A DNA stretch of 64,000 nucleotides from Ceriagrion tenellum (GCA_963169105.1 OY720644.1:5663001-5727000), one strand, 5' to 3'; counted from the first letter of the stretch, positions 35,871-46,046 are shown. Made by a program: numbers and translations. Notes: generated by a model not told the origin, from the letters alone.

Positions 35871-36083
35871 TACAGGGTGGGGCAGAATGGACTTTTTTTT
35901 AAAATCACTTCCCATCTTTAATTCAATTCCTGTGGGAAGAAACAAATATATATTTGCTATTGTCTGAAAAAGGATTATTATTTGTTTGGGAAAACACATT
36001 TTTGACATGCAAAAATTGATTTTAGTACCTGGAGATGAATAATAATATTTCAAATCAGGGAGTCCATTCTGCCCCACCCTGTA
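35871..36083. mobile_element. Tc1/mariner-like MITE
   Basis: 213 bp bounded by TA and near-perfect 23-bp terminal inverted repeats: left TACAGGGTGGGGCAGAATGG and right CCATTCTGCCCCACCCTGTA. The TA at both ends fits the TA target duplication of the Tc1/mariner superfamily, and the CAGGGTG start is common there. The interior is AT-rich without transposase. Confidence 0.85.
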
Positions 36084-38347
36084 CTTAGCCAAGTTTTGTT
36101 GAAATCAATATCTTATTTTACTCCTCATTCATATATATCAGTTTTGTTTCGGTATGCTAAAAACACGCCTAGAGGAAAGCGAGAGAGGAATTAGACTGGC
36201 GCAGTCTAGTAGGTAGTCCGCGGTGGCCTATCACGCAGCACTGTGTCACGAAATCGATTTCCAGGAAAAAAATTGAAGATTTTCCCACTACTACAAGAAG
36301 ATTCTTCCAATAAAACTAGCCGGTTTAAGGTTTAAAACACGGTTTAAGCAACATGCATACAAATAATAATTTCACAAAGCACTTGGTATTCTAATACTGG
36401 GTTGTAAATCAATAAGTTTCCATCATGTCACATTCCACCAAATTCGCCCTTTTATTTCATTATATGTGGAAACGCGAAATACGTGAAGGACTCTCAAACT
36501 GTATTTATCATTATCCCAGTATTTTCGCGTTTCATGTTTACAATAGTTGTTCAATTCAATTAAAATACCATCATTTACGTGAAAATTAATCAAAAAATGA
36601 AACACAAGCGGCTGAAAAAGGGGTCAATTACTCTTCATAAGTTAGAAAGGGATTAGATATTTGCTGGCATTTCTTCAATCACTAAAACACATTAAAATGT
36701 TAACATGAAATATATATGAGTCAATAGAATGCTAAATTATATTCTTTTTCCATATAAATGCAATAAAAGAGTAAGTTAAACTTCATTTAAGAAGAAGAAT
36801 GCCAAAACCCTTGCTTTTTATAAAGCCAAGGACACAACGTGTTTATCGTGATGACAACGCGATGACGTGGGCCGTGAATCAGAACTTGTATAATTACGGT
36901 GGGGGCTCAAAATTTAACTTCACTTTTCACAACTTCCATGACTGCACACAAAATATAACTATTGTAATGTTTATGGGACAGCAAAGGTAGGAAATATCTC
37001 TTTCTTGAAAAACTGTGGCTTAAAGAAGAATTTATAACCTAGGAAATTACAATTTACTCTACTATCCTTTAGTTGGTCCGAAGGAAATGCTTCTCCCTCC
37101 TTTGCTTATCAAGTAATGACTGATAAAGAATTTTGATAAAACGCTGAGAAAATATGAAAGTGGTAGTTAGTACCAAGTGGAAATATTTTAACAGCATATA
37201 GTGAAGAGCTACGTCTAAAGGAAAGCATTTTTACTGGACCTGAAAACAGGATGATAACCCTAGGCCCTGAATTTCAAAATATAATAAATAATGGGATGCT
37301 GAAAGCAGAAAAGCTTAAGAGAGGTGAGGAACAACTTTTATTTGTTGCCATACTGCCACTTAAAATGCAATAGGGTGCCAAATCTCGTTAAAAATCCACT
37401 TCCTGCATTAGCTTACAGACGCATTTCCTCAAAATCGTGGGGCGGGAGGAGATAGTCCGGGGGAAAGATTTTATGAAGGCATAAGTGTTAGTCAATATAG
37501 ATACTAAGGTTCTGGTAAACTTTAACAATGGGAAACTTCTGCCGAGGCTTTAATAAAGAAGATTCAATTCCGCACAAAAGATAAAAATTGACAAAAGATA
37601 ATAATTTTCGCGGTAAAGACGGTTTTTAGTTGGTATCTTTGAGTACATTTTACAGATTTCCGTTAGAAAAAAGTTTAAAAACCACTTACTTTACCCCCAT
37701 TATTTGGTTCATTACCAACATTCTTTTCCATAAAATCACAGTTGCTTGTGTATCTTTAGCTGGAAAATAGTTCGCGGATTCAGTAGCTACCGATGCCTAA
37801 ACTTATGGATAGTGAAGAGTAACGCAGTTTTGGAACCTTATTGGCTGAAGAAAGATTAGAATAAATTGTACATATAAATGAGCCAAATTAGAACCATCAA
37901 TTAAAGTCACCTTTCTATGAGGATAAACATTAGAAAGCAGTATCAATTAATTCGGGTTTCACTTCTGCAGAGAGGAAAATTTTTGTCAATATTCAAAATA
38001 AATACATTAGAATTGAAGGGTTTATGCATTTTTTTATCACTACTGCAATATTATATTGCATTATCAACTACATATGCCACTTTGAGGAAAAAGCAAACAC
38101 CCTTTGATTTAGAATTAAAGACTTACAATGAAATTCTCAAGATCAATGAAATGTACAAATTAAATAACTGGTCTTTGTGGATCAAAATCAGTGGTACAAT
38201 ATTTCATCAGGTAGCAATAAAACTGCAAAATTTGATTTAAAAAAATGTATTGATTTATTAAACAAATTGAGTAATACCAAAACTCTCAAAGGATTAAACA
38301 AGCATTACGAAGCTCTGCTTAGGCTATTTTGCCTTTGAAATTTACTT
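36084..38347. other. No gene recognised
   Basis: AT-rich. The longest plus frame (37917-38240, 107 residues) shows no known motif or splice context and is probably chance. Confidence 0.3.
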
Positions 38348-38807
38348 TTATAATATCATTGTACGTAACAAATCCAGTTTTTTATAAATGTTTTGTATAA
38401 AAACTTTAATTTTTAACCACGTTTTGTCTTTAAGGACCTCTGGATACTTTTCCTTAAGGTTATCACACTCTCTTTTTCGGGGGTATTTTGTTTTGTATGT
38501 TTTTCTTAATATATGATGCTACAATATGTTTTTGCTCCCATCCATGGGGGAGTATCCTTTTAGTTTTTTTCGAAGTGCAAGGGGAAACATTAGGTGATCT
38601 GGTTTCATTCCCTTTTTCTAGCTCGAAACTTGAGAATGAATCGCCGATTACATTGCTCATATTCCTATCATCCTCATCATCTTTTTCACCTCCATCATCT
38701 TCAATAGGGATCTTATCATTTAAATTGATGTTTATTTCGTCGAGGGCCATGTCTTTGAGATTGGAAGTGTCTCCATATCGGGTTACCGCTGCTATCGCAT
38801 TACTCAT
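38348..38807 (-). pseudogene. Frameshifted coding segment, unidentified nuclear-type protein
   Basis: The minus frame from 38807 gives an acidic region (IEDDGGEKDDEDDRN, about residues 35-50) and then KTKRILPHGWEQKHIVASYI and NIQNKIPPKK before stopping. Removing one C from the CCCCC run at about 38477-38481 continues as RECDNLKEKYPEVLKDKTWL, then IKVFIQNIYKK and a stop at 38348. The combined pattern (W..E...V...I...I.N..P.K.EC......P.L..RTW..IK..V.N) recurs at the ends of several invertebrate zinc-finger-like nuclear proteins. So this is probably a terminal exon, retrocopy or transposon-borne gene with a one-base frameshift. A sequencing error is possible. The N-terminal part overlaps the edge of the tandem duplication starting at 38765. 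Confidence 0.45.
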
Positions 38808-39371
38808 GGAGTTAGTTCTCGTATAAAATGAAATGAAATCTCACTCCACTTATAGAGACGCGGATTATATTACCATGAGAGCGAACGGTCAGTTTACCCT
38901 TCAATGTCTCATTATTTTATATTATCCTTCGGCAGGGAAAAGTTCAAATTTCGTATTCCCACGTGTATCGAATTACTTTTTCGTGGCTGTTTTCGATACA
39001 AATGACTCGAGGTTCACACCAAGAGGACTACATACGGAAGGCCCCAGTTTGTCCCGTAGAAGCTTGATTTATATTGCCAGGCAAGTGTCTCCATATCGGG
39101 TTTCATGGCTATCGCATTACTCATGGAGTCAGTTCTCGTATTACATGAAGTGAGATCTCACTCCACTTATAGAGACGCGAATTATTTTACCATGAGAGCG
39201 AGCGGTCAGTTTACCCTTCAACGCTTCATTTTTATTTTTTAGTGGCCTTCGAAGGAAACGTTTAAATTTCGTGTCCCACGTCTATTGCATTACTTTTTCG
39301 TGGCTGTTTTCGATAAAAATGACTCGAGATTCACACCAATTCGTCTCGTAGAAGCTTGATTTATGTTGCCA
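38765..39371. repeat. Diverged tandem duplication, about 318-bp period
   Basis: Unit 1 (38765-39082) and unit 2 (39083-39371) both start AAGTGTCTCCATATCGGGTT and share CACTCCACTTATAGAGACGC, ACCATGAGAGCGA, CGGTCAGTTTACCCTTCAA, ATTACTTTTTCGTGGCTGTT and GTAGAAGCTTGATTTAT. Unit 2 lacks about 30 bases near its end (AGAGGACTACATACGGAAGG and neighbours). It has no coding signature of its own. Confidence 0.9.
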
Positions 39372-39717
39372 ATTTGGGCATATTTTAATTGTTTTTTTTA
39401 TATTTCTGCAGTGGGGCGATGAGTGCAAAGCGATACATTTATTTTCAAATTATAAAACAGGGTATTTGGACTCGCAAGGAATGGCTTTGAAAATTTATGA
39501 ATTCGATAGATTATATCATCATGAATGTAAATTTTGGTTAACAGCCCTTTTCAATGTGCATTGGGTGACAGCAGATCTAGCGGTCGACTGGAGGATATTT
39601 AAATATTCGTCATTCACCCCCTCATTACCCCCCGAGAGATACCATGCGGTATTGACGTTGACGAGAACGGAAAAAAATTTCTGGAAAATGATTCTAAAAA
39701 AAAGTATCTAACAATTT
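39372..39717. other. No gene recognised
   Basis: AT-rich. A short plus frame (39466-39711) has no recognisable motif. Confidence 0.3.
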
Positions 39718-40819
39718 CCCTGGCGAAAATGAAGGAGGCTGATGACGCTGCTGGAGTGCGTTTTCAGGTGTTCTTTTAACGTTCCTGTGCGTTCTTTGGC
39801 GTTTTCATAGCGTTTGTCGATGTTCATCCACGTTAATCTGTGTTTCCCTCACTGTTCTCATGCGTTCGTAAACGCTGTTCCGACGACCTAGGTCTGAAAC
39901 GCTCGGAGAACGCCTTCTGAGAGTGTTTGCCTTTCTGTTCTGGAACACTCAAGAACGCTATCTGACTGGGCTGTTTTGGAACACATGAACGCCCGAGAAA
40001 ACGCCTACTGAGAGTGTTTGCATTTATGTTCTGGAACACTCAAGAACGCTGTCCGACTGAGCTCTTATGGAACGCAGATGAACGCTGCCGAGAATGTTTT
40101 GAAACATGTTCGAACGCTCCAAAAGCCATGACACAGTATTACCATTTTGATTGCAAATCCATTGTGAGAATAACTACAACTCCACTAACAAATCCATTGT
40201 GAGAATAAGATTCTAAGAAATAACAAAGCGCACCCAATCCTCAAACATCAATATCTAATAGACATCTAATGGATATATTTTAGCGGTCCACCTTCATCTA
40301 TGAATTTATTGAAAACACAGCCGTTTTCTTTCCGGTAGTCTGCGTTTTTCTTTACGGTTAACTGTGTGAAAGGTCGTAAGTTCGAATCCCCTAGCCAGTA
40401 AGAATTTATTCGATGTATATGCTCACTGTTATACGAAGTAATAAAATAATAAATTCAAAGGTCTTTCAGGGCACGAAGTTTTTTTTAAATATTTTTACTA
40501 TGGCAAATTCCCAAATTTCTAGATGAGTGCCTAACGTTCATATTACATTATGTTGACGAATGCTCTCAACGCCCTAGACAGGATTTTCTGAAATGCACGT
40601 AAGCGCTCTGAAACGCTGAAGATTGTGACTCACAGGGCGTTCACGAACACTCGAGAACGTTGCTAAACGCTTTGTAGAGTGTTTGAAAACACTCCAAGGC
40701 GTTCACATTTACGCTCGAGAATACACTGGGATGGTGTTCTTAGCGCGTTCTTCGCAATTTATGAACACCTCCGTGGTTCGTTCCTAAACGCTCAGAATAC
40801 GCTCTCATTTTCGCCAGGG
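39718..40819. mobile_element. Nonautonomous TIR element rich in GAACGC motifs, with nested insertion
   Basis: Perfect 15-bp terminal inverted repeats: CCCTGGCGAAAATGA (39718-39732) and TCATTTTCGCCAGGG (40805-40819). Between them GAACGC, AACGCT and their complements recur dozens of times, including a 91-bp tandem duplication starting at 39911 and 40002 (TTCTGAGAGTGTTTGC). The middle (about 40115-40540) lacks these motifs and looks like a separate insertion: it has a 19-bp direct repeat CAAATCCATTGTGAGAATA at 40154 and 40189, and a B-box-like GTAAGTTCGAATCCCC near 40379. There is no transposase frame. The superfamily is unknown and the target duplication is unclear. Confidence 0.7.
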
Positions 40820-41639
40820 TTAGTACATACAATTACTTTCAAATTCGGTTTTTCAAAGTGTTTGCCTCATAATAGAAAAATAGAATTATGTACGGAAAAA
40901 TCATATTTAAACGAGCAGCAAATGTTGAAATAATAATCCATTCGCTGATAAAAAGTTTCCGCACCCATTCTTTCCATATCGCTTGAAATATTGATAAAAA
41001 CTAAATATTTGTTTCATCTAAGAAAGACTACCATCGTTCATTACATTAATTGTTAACTAAAAACGAAGTATTCGCATTTAACTAGTCGAGAAAATCTGCG
41101 AGTGGTTACAAGTACAAGTTTGAGAGCAAGGGTACTGTATTATACTTTTTGTCGAAAGTAGAGGTATTTTAAAGAAAGAATTAGTCGTATTCTAGCATTA
41201 TTCTTGAATTTCCGCGCAAAGTATTAATATAAAAAAGGTGGTTTTCCAGATATACAATCCATTGTTTTTCTACTTAATCACCTGAAAGAGTTATTCTTGC
41301 GCCAACCTGTTGCCATCCCATGATAACAATAATTTTGTTATTGAAATTACCGTTGCGCAAGTCAACTTAATTGGCTTTGGACCAAGTAAAAACTGGAGCG
41401 GCAGCGCCGGATGACGAGAACTCCGCTACCACGCACTCCTCCGAGGTATCAAAACTCGAAAGAGTCTTGGGTGAGAGAATTGCAGAAAGCCGCGAGGCAG
41501 AGCGATGTTGCCAAACCGAGGACGCCACTTGCTGCGCAGAGTGAACGGAGATAACCACGACCAAGTTATACGCCGCAGTCAGCGCCACTCGGCCCGGAAT
41601 TATGCTGAACTAACAATATACGAAATTTGCACATACTGC
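40820..41639. other. No gene recognised
   Basis: AT-rich to 41350, then mixed composition. Overlapping frames at 41367-41708 have no domains. Confidence 0.3.
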
Positions 41640-41814
41640 CAACAATTTGGCGTCCATACTAATTTTCGGAAATGGGGTCTACATGATGTAAATAGTCGAT
41701 TCAAGTGATTTTTACACGTTTGTAATCCGGCGTCCGGTATACGGCAGCCAAATTACACTCGGACGCCAGATCAAATGCAACTTGCTCATTAACGGGTGCC
41801 AAAATGATAGCAGG

Positions 41815-41818
<4 letters not shown>
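41640..41818. repeat. Dispersed repeat flank beside (TA)n, second copy
   Basis: Contains TTTGGCGTCC-type motifs (41648, 41719, 41759 as complement) and, next to the TA array, CCAAAATGATAGCAGGATTT, whose reverse complement matches the flank at 35367-35387. It supports a repeat family containing the (TA)n in which PLE units insert. Confidence 0.5.

Positions 41819-41899
<81 letters not shown>
41819..41899. repeat. (TA)n microsatellite at the PLE 3' end
   Basis: About 40 TA units directly joined to the PLE terminal sequence CGTTGATGGATTGG at 41900. Confidence 0.95.
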
Positions 41900-41900
<1 letters not shown>

Positions 41901-43604
41901 GTTGATGGATTGGAGTCAGCCATGCGGCGATGAACACACGATGTGGATAGGATGGAGGAGATAGACACACAAAAAAAGAGACGATCACACTTACATAGCT
42001 AGCTTTCGGAACTAGTCCGTCTTCAAGGCGTATCACGGAACAAATGTCGTGTGCGCTGGTGAGGATAGGGGTAGGAGGGGCGGTAGGTTAGGGGAGTGGG
42101 GATGGGGGAAGGGGTTTTTCCCAGCGGTTGACGAACGGTTCTTGAAAAGGGGAAATTTTTACCAGCTCGTGTCTTGGCCGGAGAGAGCGGAAGGGGTCGC
42201 AGTGAGGGTGGGGGGGGGGAAGAAGGAAGGGAAGGGGGTAAATGGAAAACAACGGGGAGCGTGCGATTAATGTATTTTATTTAATCCGGGCGCGGCGTAC
42301 GATTTTAGCAACCAGATTATGGCCAGCTCCTTCTGGCGCACTTCAATTAACGGGGCGTCCGGGGGAAGGGAGATCAATATTGCCACCTCAAAGCACTTGT
42401 CAAAGGACAAGCCATGCTTCCGCACATGAGTAGGGACGGGGAAAGTGGAAGATGGGTCTTTACAGGTGCACCGATGGTTATTCATTCTAATATTAAGGGG
42501 TGTAATACATTCGCCCACATAAAAACCGGGACATAGTTTACATTGTAACACATAAACTAAGTTGTGGGAGTCGCAAGAGCCGGAGGCTTTGATGTCGAAC
42601 GGCGTCTCTGTGTTAGGACTCTGAAATGAGGATAGGGGGCGAAACATGTTGCACGTTTTGCACCGTGGTTTGTTGCATCTCTGTGTGGTGGGACGGGGAG
42701 TGTCATTCGATGTACCCTCTCGCGAAGAATTGGAGCGAAGAAGATTGGCTAAGTTAGGTGGACGTCTGAAACATACTGTGGGGCATTTGGGTAGGAGATT
42801 GGCTGTCGATCTGTTAGTATCTAAAATTGGGAATAAGTCTTTGAGGATGGTCTTGAGTTTTTGGACGCCAGGAAAATATGTGATGTGAAGATTTAGGGCG
42901 TCCAGGGGGGTGTCTTTTTTACGTGGGGTGAAATTAGCAGAGGAGGGTAAAATACGTTTTTTTAGAAGTGGCTCGGGATAATTTCTATTGGATAAAGAAT
43001 TGTGAAGCTTATCAAGGTATTCGTGAAGTTTTTCTTTGGAGTTGCAAATCCGGTGGCCACGGATCGACAGCGAATAAGGAATTGAGTGCTTAGTGTGTTT
43101 GGGATGGCAGCTGTTGTAATGCAAATACAGTTGTTTGTTGGAGGGCTTGATATGGACCGAAGTCTCAAAGGTGTTATTATTTGTGATGGAAATGTCTACG
43201 TCGAGAAAGGTGATTTGAGAAGGAGAAGTGGCCGATGTGAAGCGAATGGATGAGAACTGATTTAGAGATTTGAGGAAGTTCGCTAGGGTATCCTCGCCGT
43301 GGGTCCATATGATGAAAATATCATCAATGAATCTAACCCAGAGCTCCGGTTGTAATTCCTGGGTGGCGAGGAAATCACTTTCGAGCTTTCCCATGAAGAG
43401 ATTGGCATAAGAAGGGGCCATTCTTGTGCCCATAGCCGTTCCCTTGGCTTGAAGAAAGAAACGCCCATTGAAAGTGAAGGCGTTGCGTTTCAGAATGAAT
43501 TCAACTAGCTTGATAAGGAAGTTGGTGGAGGGAATTCTAGGGTGATTTCTTCTCGAAAGGAAATGGGATATGGACTCTAGACCTTCATGGTGAGGAAATA
43601 ATAG
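41900..43604 (-). mobile_element. Penelope-like retroelement, 5'-truncated
   Basis: Minus-strand element running from the junction with a LINE fragment at about 43604 down to the (TA)n at 41899. It contains the C-terminal half of the RT, the linker and the GIY-YIG endonuclease. A GC-rich 3' UTR (42045-42266) follows, then a terminal unit of about 145 bp (41900-42044) with a hammerhead-like core. The terminal unit is identical by eye to 34738-34883. PLEs are a distinct retroelement class related to telomerase-type RTs, usually carrying GIY-YIG nucleases and terminal hammerheads. Lacking RT motifs 1-3 it cannot move by itself, but its uninterrupted frame indicates recent insertion. Confidence 0.92.
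41995..42044 (-). ncRNA. Hammerhead-like motif in the PLE terminal unit
   Basis: Read on the minus strand: TTGAAGA, then a stem-loop formed by GGA...TCC around CTAGT, GAAA, the palindromic GCTAGC as minimal stem III, and TA as U16.1-H17. This matches hammerhead order, except that C3 of the CUGANGA box is U and stem I pairing is not evident. Probably weak or inactive alone. The same motif forms both arms of palindrome P1. Confidence 0.5.
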
Positions 43605-43685
43605 GTTTTTGTACCTAGCTGTTCGGCAGAGTATCTCTCTTATTTTATCGCATCTGCCAGATCTACAGATGTAGTGAGTAGCCAT
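42267..43685 (-). CDS. Chimeric frame: LINE tail fused to PLE RT (partial) and GIY-YIG endonuclease
   Basis: 472 codons without interruption. Residues 1-27 (MATHYICRSGRCDKIREIL...) are LINE-B sequence, also seen at 19173. From about residue 28 it is Penelope-like: RT motif GTAMGTRMAPSYANLFMG (82-99), the catalytic FIDD (119-122), a CX4CX2C cluster (337, 342, 345), then a GIY-YIG nuclease with LVYVL (376-380), CX2CX3YVG (382-391), Arg400, His404, Glu453 and a GLN near the end (468-470). The endonuclease looks intact. RT blocks before the GTxMxP motif are missing, so the RT is incomplete. In the cell a full PLE protein would cut DNA with GIY-YIG and prime cDNA synthesis on the nick. The first Met is LINE-derived and probably not a natural start. 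Confidence 0.9.
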   Translation of the reverse strand: MATHYICRSGRCDKIREILCRTARYKNLLFPHHEGLESISHFLSRRNHPRIPSTNFLIKLVEFILKRNAFTFNGRFFLQAKGTAMGTRMAPSYANLFMGKLESDFLATQELQPELWVRFIDDIFIIWTHGEDTLANFLKSLNQFSSIRFTSATSPSQITFLDVDISITNNNTFETSVHIKPSNKQLYLHYNSCHPKHTKHSIPYSLSIRGHRICNSKEKLHEYLDKLHNSLSNRNYPEPLLKKRILPSSANFTPRKKDTPLDALNLHITYFPGVQKLKTILKDLFPILDTNRSTANLLPKCPTVCFRRPPNLANLLRSNSSREGTSNDTPRPTTQRCNKPRCKTCNMFRPLSSFQSPNTETPFDIKASGSCDSHNLVYVLQCKLCPGFYVGECITPLNIRMNNHRCTCKDPSSTFPVPTHVRKHGLSFDKCFEVAILISLPPDAPLIEVRQKELAIIWLLKSYAAPGLNKIH

Positions 43686-44153
43686 GATTATATTCTCTAT
43701 GTCGCTCTAAAGAATATCAGTTCTGAATTCATCAAGCAACCTAAGCCTAGCTTGCAGCCTCTGAGTCTCTAGGGGCTCCCACCTTAATCCCTCTAAAATT
43801 TGTGAGACACTATATGTACGCTCGTAGCAGTTTTTAACGAAGCGCGCTGCTTTTCTTTGTACTTCGTCAATTTGTATTGTTAAATCTATTTTAGCAGGAT
43901 CCCAAATGCTCGCGGCGTATTCGAGGTGTGGCCTAACCAGAGCGAAGTAGCATCTCTCTTTGACTTTTTCATCCGAGGACCTTCCAATAATACGTTTAAC
44001 AAAACCTAGTTTCTTTAATGCTGTGCCGCATATGTTTTGAATGTGTGTTCCCCACGATATATCTAAAGCTAAGGCAATTCCAAGATATTTTATTGTATTT
44101 GAAGATTTTATGTTTACTCCACCCACGGTGTAGGTATGGCTTTTGTGTGATGA
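43605..44153 (-). pseudogene. LINE-B copy 3, fused to the PLE 5' side
   Basis: The minus frame (44159 to 43707, 150 residues) reads HTYTVGGVNIKSSNTIKYLG, LDISWGTHIQNICG, ALKKLGFVKRIIGRSSDEK, YFALVRPHLEYAASIWDPA, QRKAARFVKNCY and RLQARLRLLDEFRTDIL. This is the RT C-terminal domain of the LINE-B family without premature stops, better preserved than copies 1 and 2. A TGA-free downstream frame enters the PLE at about 43604. The LINE's own 3' UTR and (ATGTAG)n tail are missing on the far side of the PLE, so this is not a simple PLE-into-LINE insertion. It is 5'-truncated at about 44153. Confidence 0.85.
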
Positions 44154-44926
44154 TGACAATTGCTAATGAACTAAATCGGTGGCATGCAACTGTTTCACTC
44201 ATACGTACGGATGTCAAGAATAAGGTCACGCATGGAAACTTTCACGCAGATCTGTACAAAAACGAAAACGGTCCCACCACCTACAGAGGCTACAAAGTGC
44301 TCTTTCCCCCTCCCCCCACCGCCAATAGGCGGTAGCGAGACCCCAAACGCGGCGTCTTCGCACGAGACGAGGTCGCGTGGACAAAAGTCGACATCCACAG
44401 GATGAATGGGAGAATGGGTGGGGAGGGAGGGAGGAAGAAGGGAGCGAGGGGGTGGAATAACCCACCCCTAGTAGGGTGGGTGTGAGGGACAAGGGAATCC
44501 AGTGGAGGAGGGATAACGTCTCGCAAACGGCGGCTTTGAAGAAAAAACGGGACACGAAGAAGGAGAGTGAGTAAGTGCTTTACCCAGTTCTTGAGCTTCT
44601 AAACTCCAAATCTTGTCAGTGTCACCAACTTTCTTCCTTCCCTTCCTCCTCCATGCAATCCTCTATCCTTTAAAACCACAAATCTCTCGATTTCCCGCCG
44701 CTCTTTCCAGCTCACAGCCATCTCTGCTGCCTTCAACGAAGCTCGATACTCAGCAATGGGACCTTTTTCCACCTCTATGTCCTCAGCCCAATGATTTGAG
44801 GGAAGCGATTAAGATGGGTAACGGAGAAAATTGTATGGGTTGGTTGGTTTGTTGAATCTTGGAAGAGACCGACAGCTACAATCGTTCGTGCCATTGCAGA
44901 CAGCCAAAAGTGAGAAGATAGATGAG
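44154..44926. other. No gene recognised
   Basis: 44290-44560 is GC-rich with mixed purine/pyrimidine runs and frames in many phases without domains. The rest is unremarkable. Confidence 0.3.
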
Positions 44927-44934
44927 GGAATAAC

Positions 44935-45424
44935 TAGAGCTGTGCGAATGCTAAGAAATCGATTCGAATCGACTCGAATCAGGCTTAATTCGATTCGATT
45001 CGCCTGCGAATCGGGATGCTTCGAAATCGAATGATTCGAAATATTCGAATCTGATAGATTCGTCTTTGAATCGTTGCTTCCATTCAAACTTGGCGCTCAT
45101 TTCAAAAATGTTGCGCCGTCCGTTTAGACGATGTTTTCCTCACGCGAAATGAAAATTTACACGACCACATGTTATTCTCCGCTATTATTTTTGTCACTAT
45201 AGATACATAAGCTAATGTAAGGCCCTGAAATATTGTGAAAATCTTTATTACTTTAACTGCGCATAATCTTTTGCATTTTATTTCGATTCGAATTCGATTC
45301 GCAAGCGAGTTTTTAGGGTGATTCGATTCGCTATCAAAATTTCAAAAAAGTACGTTTCGATTCTACTCAAAATATCTTTAGGGAGATTTAATTCGAAATG
45401 AATTCCCTGATTCGGACAGCACTA
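44935..45424. mobile_element. hAT-like MITE with perfect 8-bp target duplication
   Basis: 490 bp with terminal inverted repeats TAGAGCTGTGCGAAT (left) and ATTCGGACAGCACTA (right, two mismatches), flanked by the 8-bp direct repeat GGAATAAC at 44927-44934 and 45425-45432. An 8-bp duplication is diagnostic of the hAT superfamily. The subterminal regions are densely packed with ATTCGA/TCGAAT motifs on both sides (e.g. 44968-45060 and 45282-45340), likely transposase binding sites in the parent element. There is no coding capacity. Confidence 0.9.
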
Positions 45425-45432
45425 GGAATAAC

Positions 45433-46046
45433 TGTAAAAACACAATGAAGCGAAGTTCCACTGGGGAAAAAAATTTGCCTTGATCGAGGTTCTATACCGG
45501 ATCCATCGACATTTCTCAAAAAGCTTTCCACTATGCAACTATCAAGGTATCAGTATCCTCCGTGAAGTTATTGTCGGCATTTTAACTCGGCAAAATGCTC
45601 AGAATTGCCAGCGTTCACGAGATACTATGCGGTCACGTTGTAGCACCGTAACGGTTACCGTGAGGTGTCCCAGCATTCTCAAAATTAGTTCACCACGATT
45701 TGAGTCAATTTGAAGTACAATTAATACTAAAAATGCCACTCTTCAACCGCGTCCACACCGATAAAATTTGTCCTGAATGGGTTTGCCGCGAATATTTTCA
45801 GCAAAAACCGAAAATTATTTTCGCATGAATATGAACGCCCTTGTGGCGTGTCTATGGGCTCAGGCCGGAAAGATGCGGCAGACAGAAATGCAGTGATACG
45901 CCAGAAGCGACTACTTGGAGAACCTGATTGCGGCGCAAATCCCTTGTTGCTCGTCAAAAAACCGAATCCATCCGGAGAGTGTGAGAGGAATGTGGAATGA
46001 ATAATTCTTGCGTGATTTGTATCGCCCTCACTGACTGCTAACAATG
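45433..46046. other. No gene recognised
   Basis: Mixed composition; short frames on both strands without domains. Confidence 0.3.

Noticed and set aside
38463..38826. Plus-strand frame MFCMFFLIYD as a membrane protein
   Set aside because: It is the complement of the better-supported minus-strand coding pattern and is merely hydrophobic by composition.
40370..40400. B-box-like GTAAGTTCGAATCCCC as a tRNA gene
   Set aside because: No acceptor or anticodon stem; at most a SINE fragment inside the GAACGC element.
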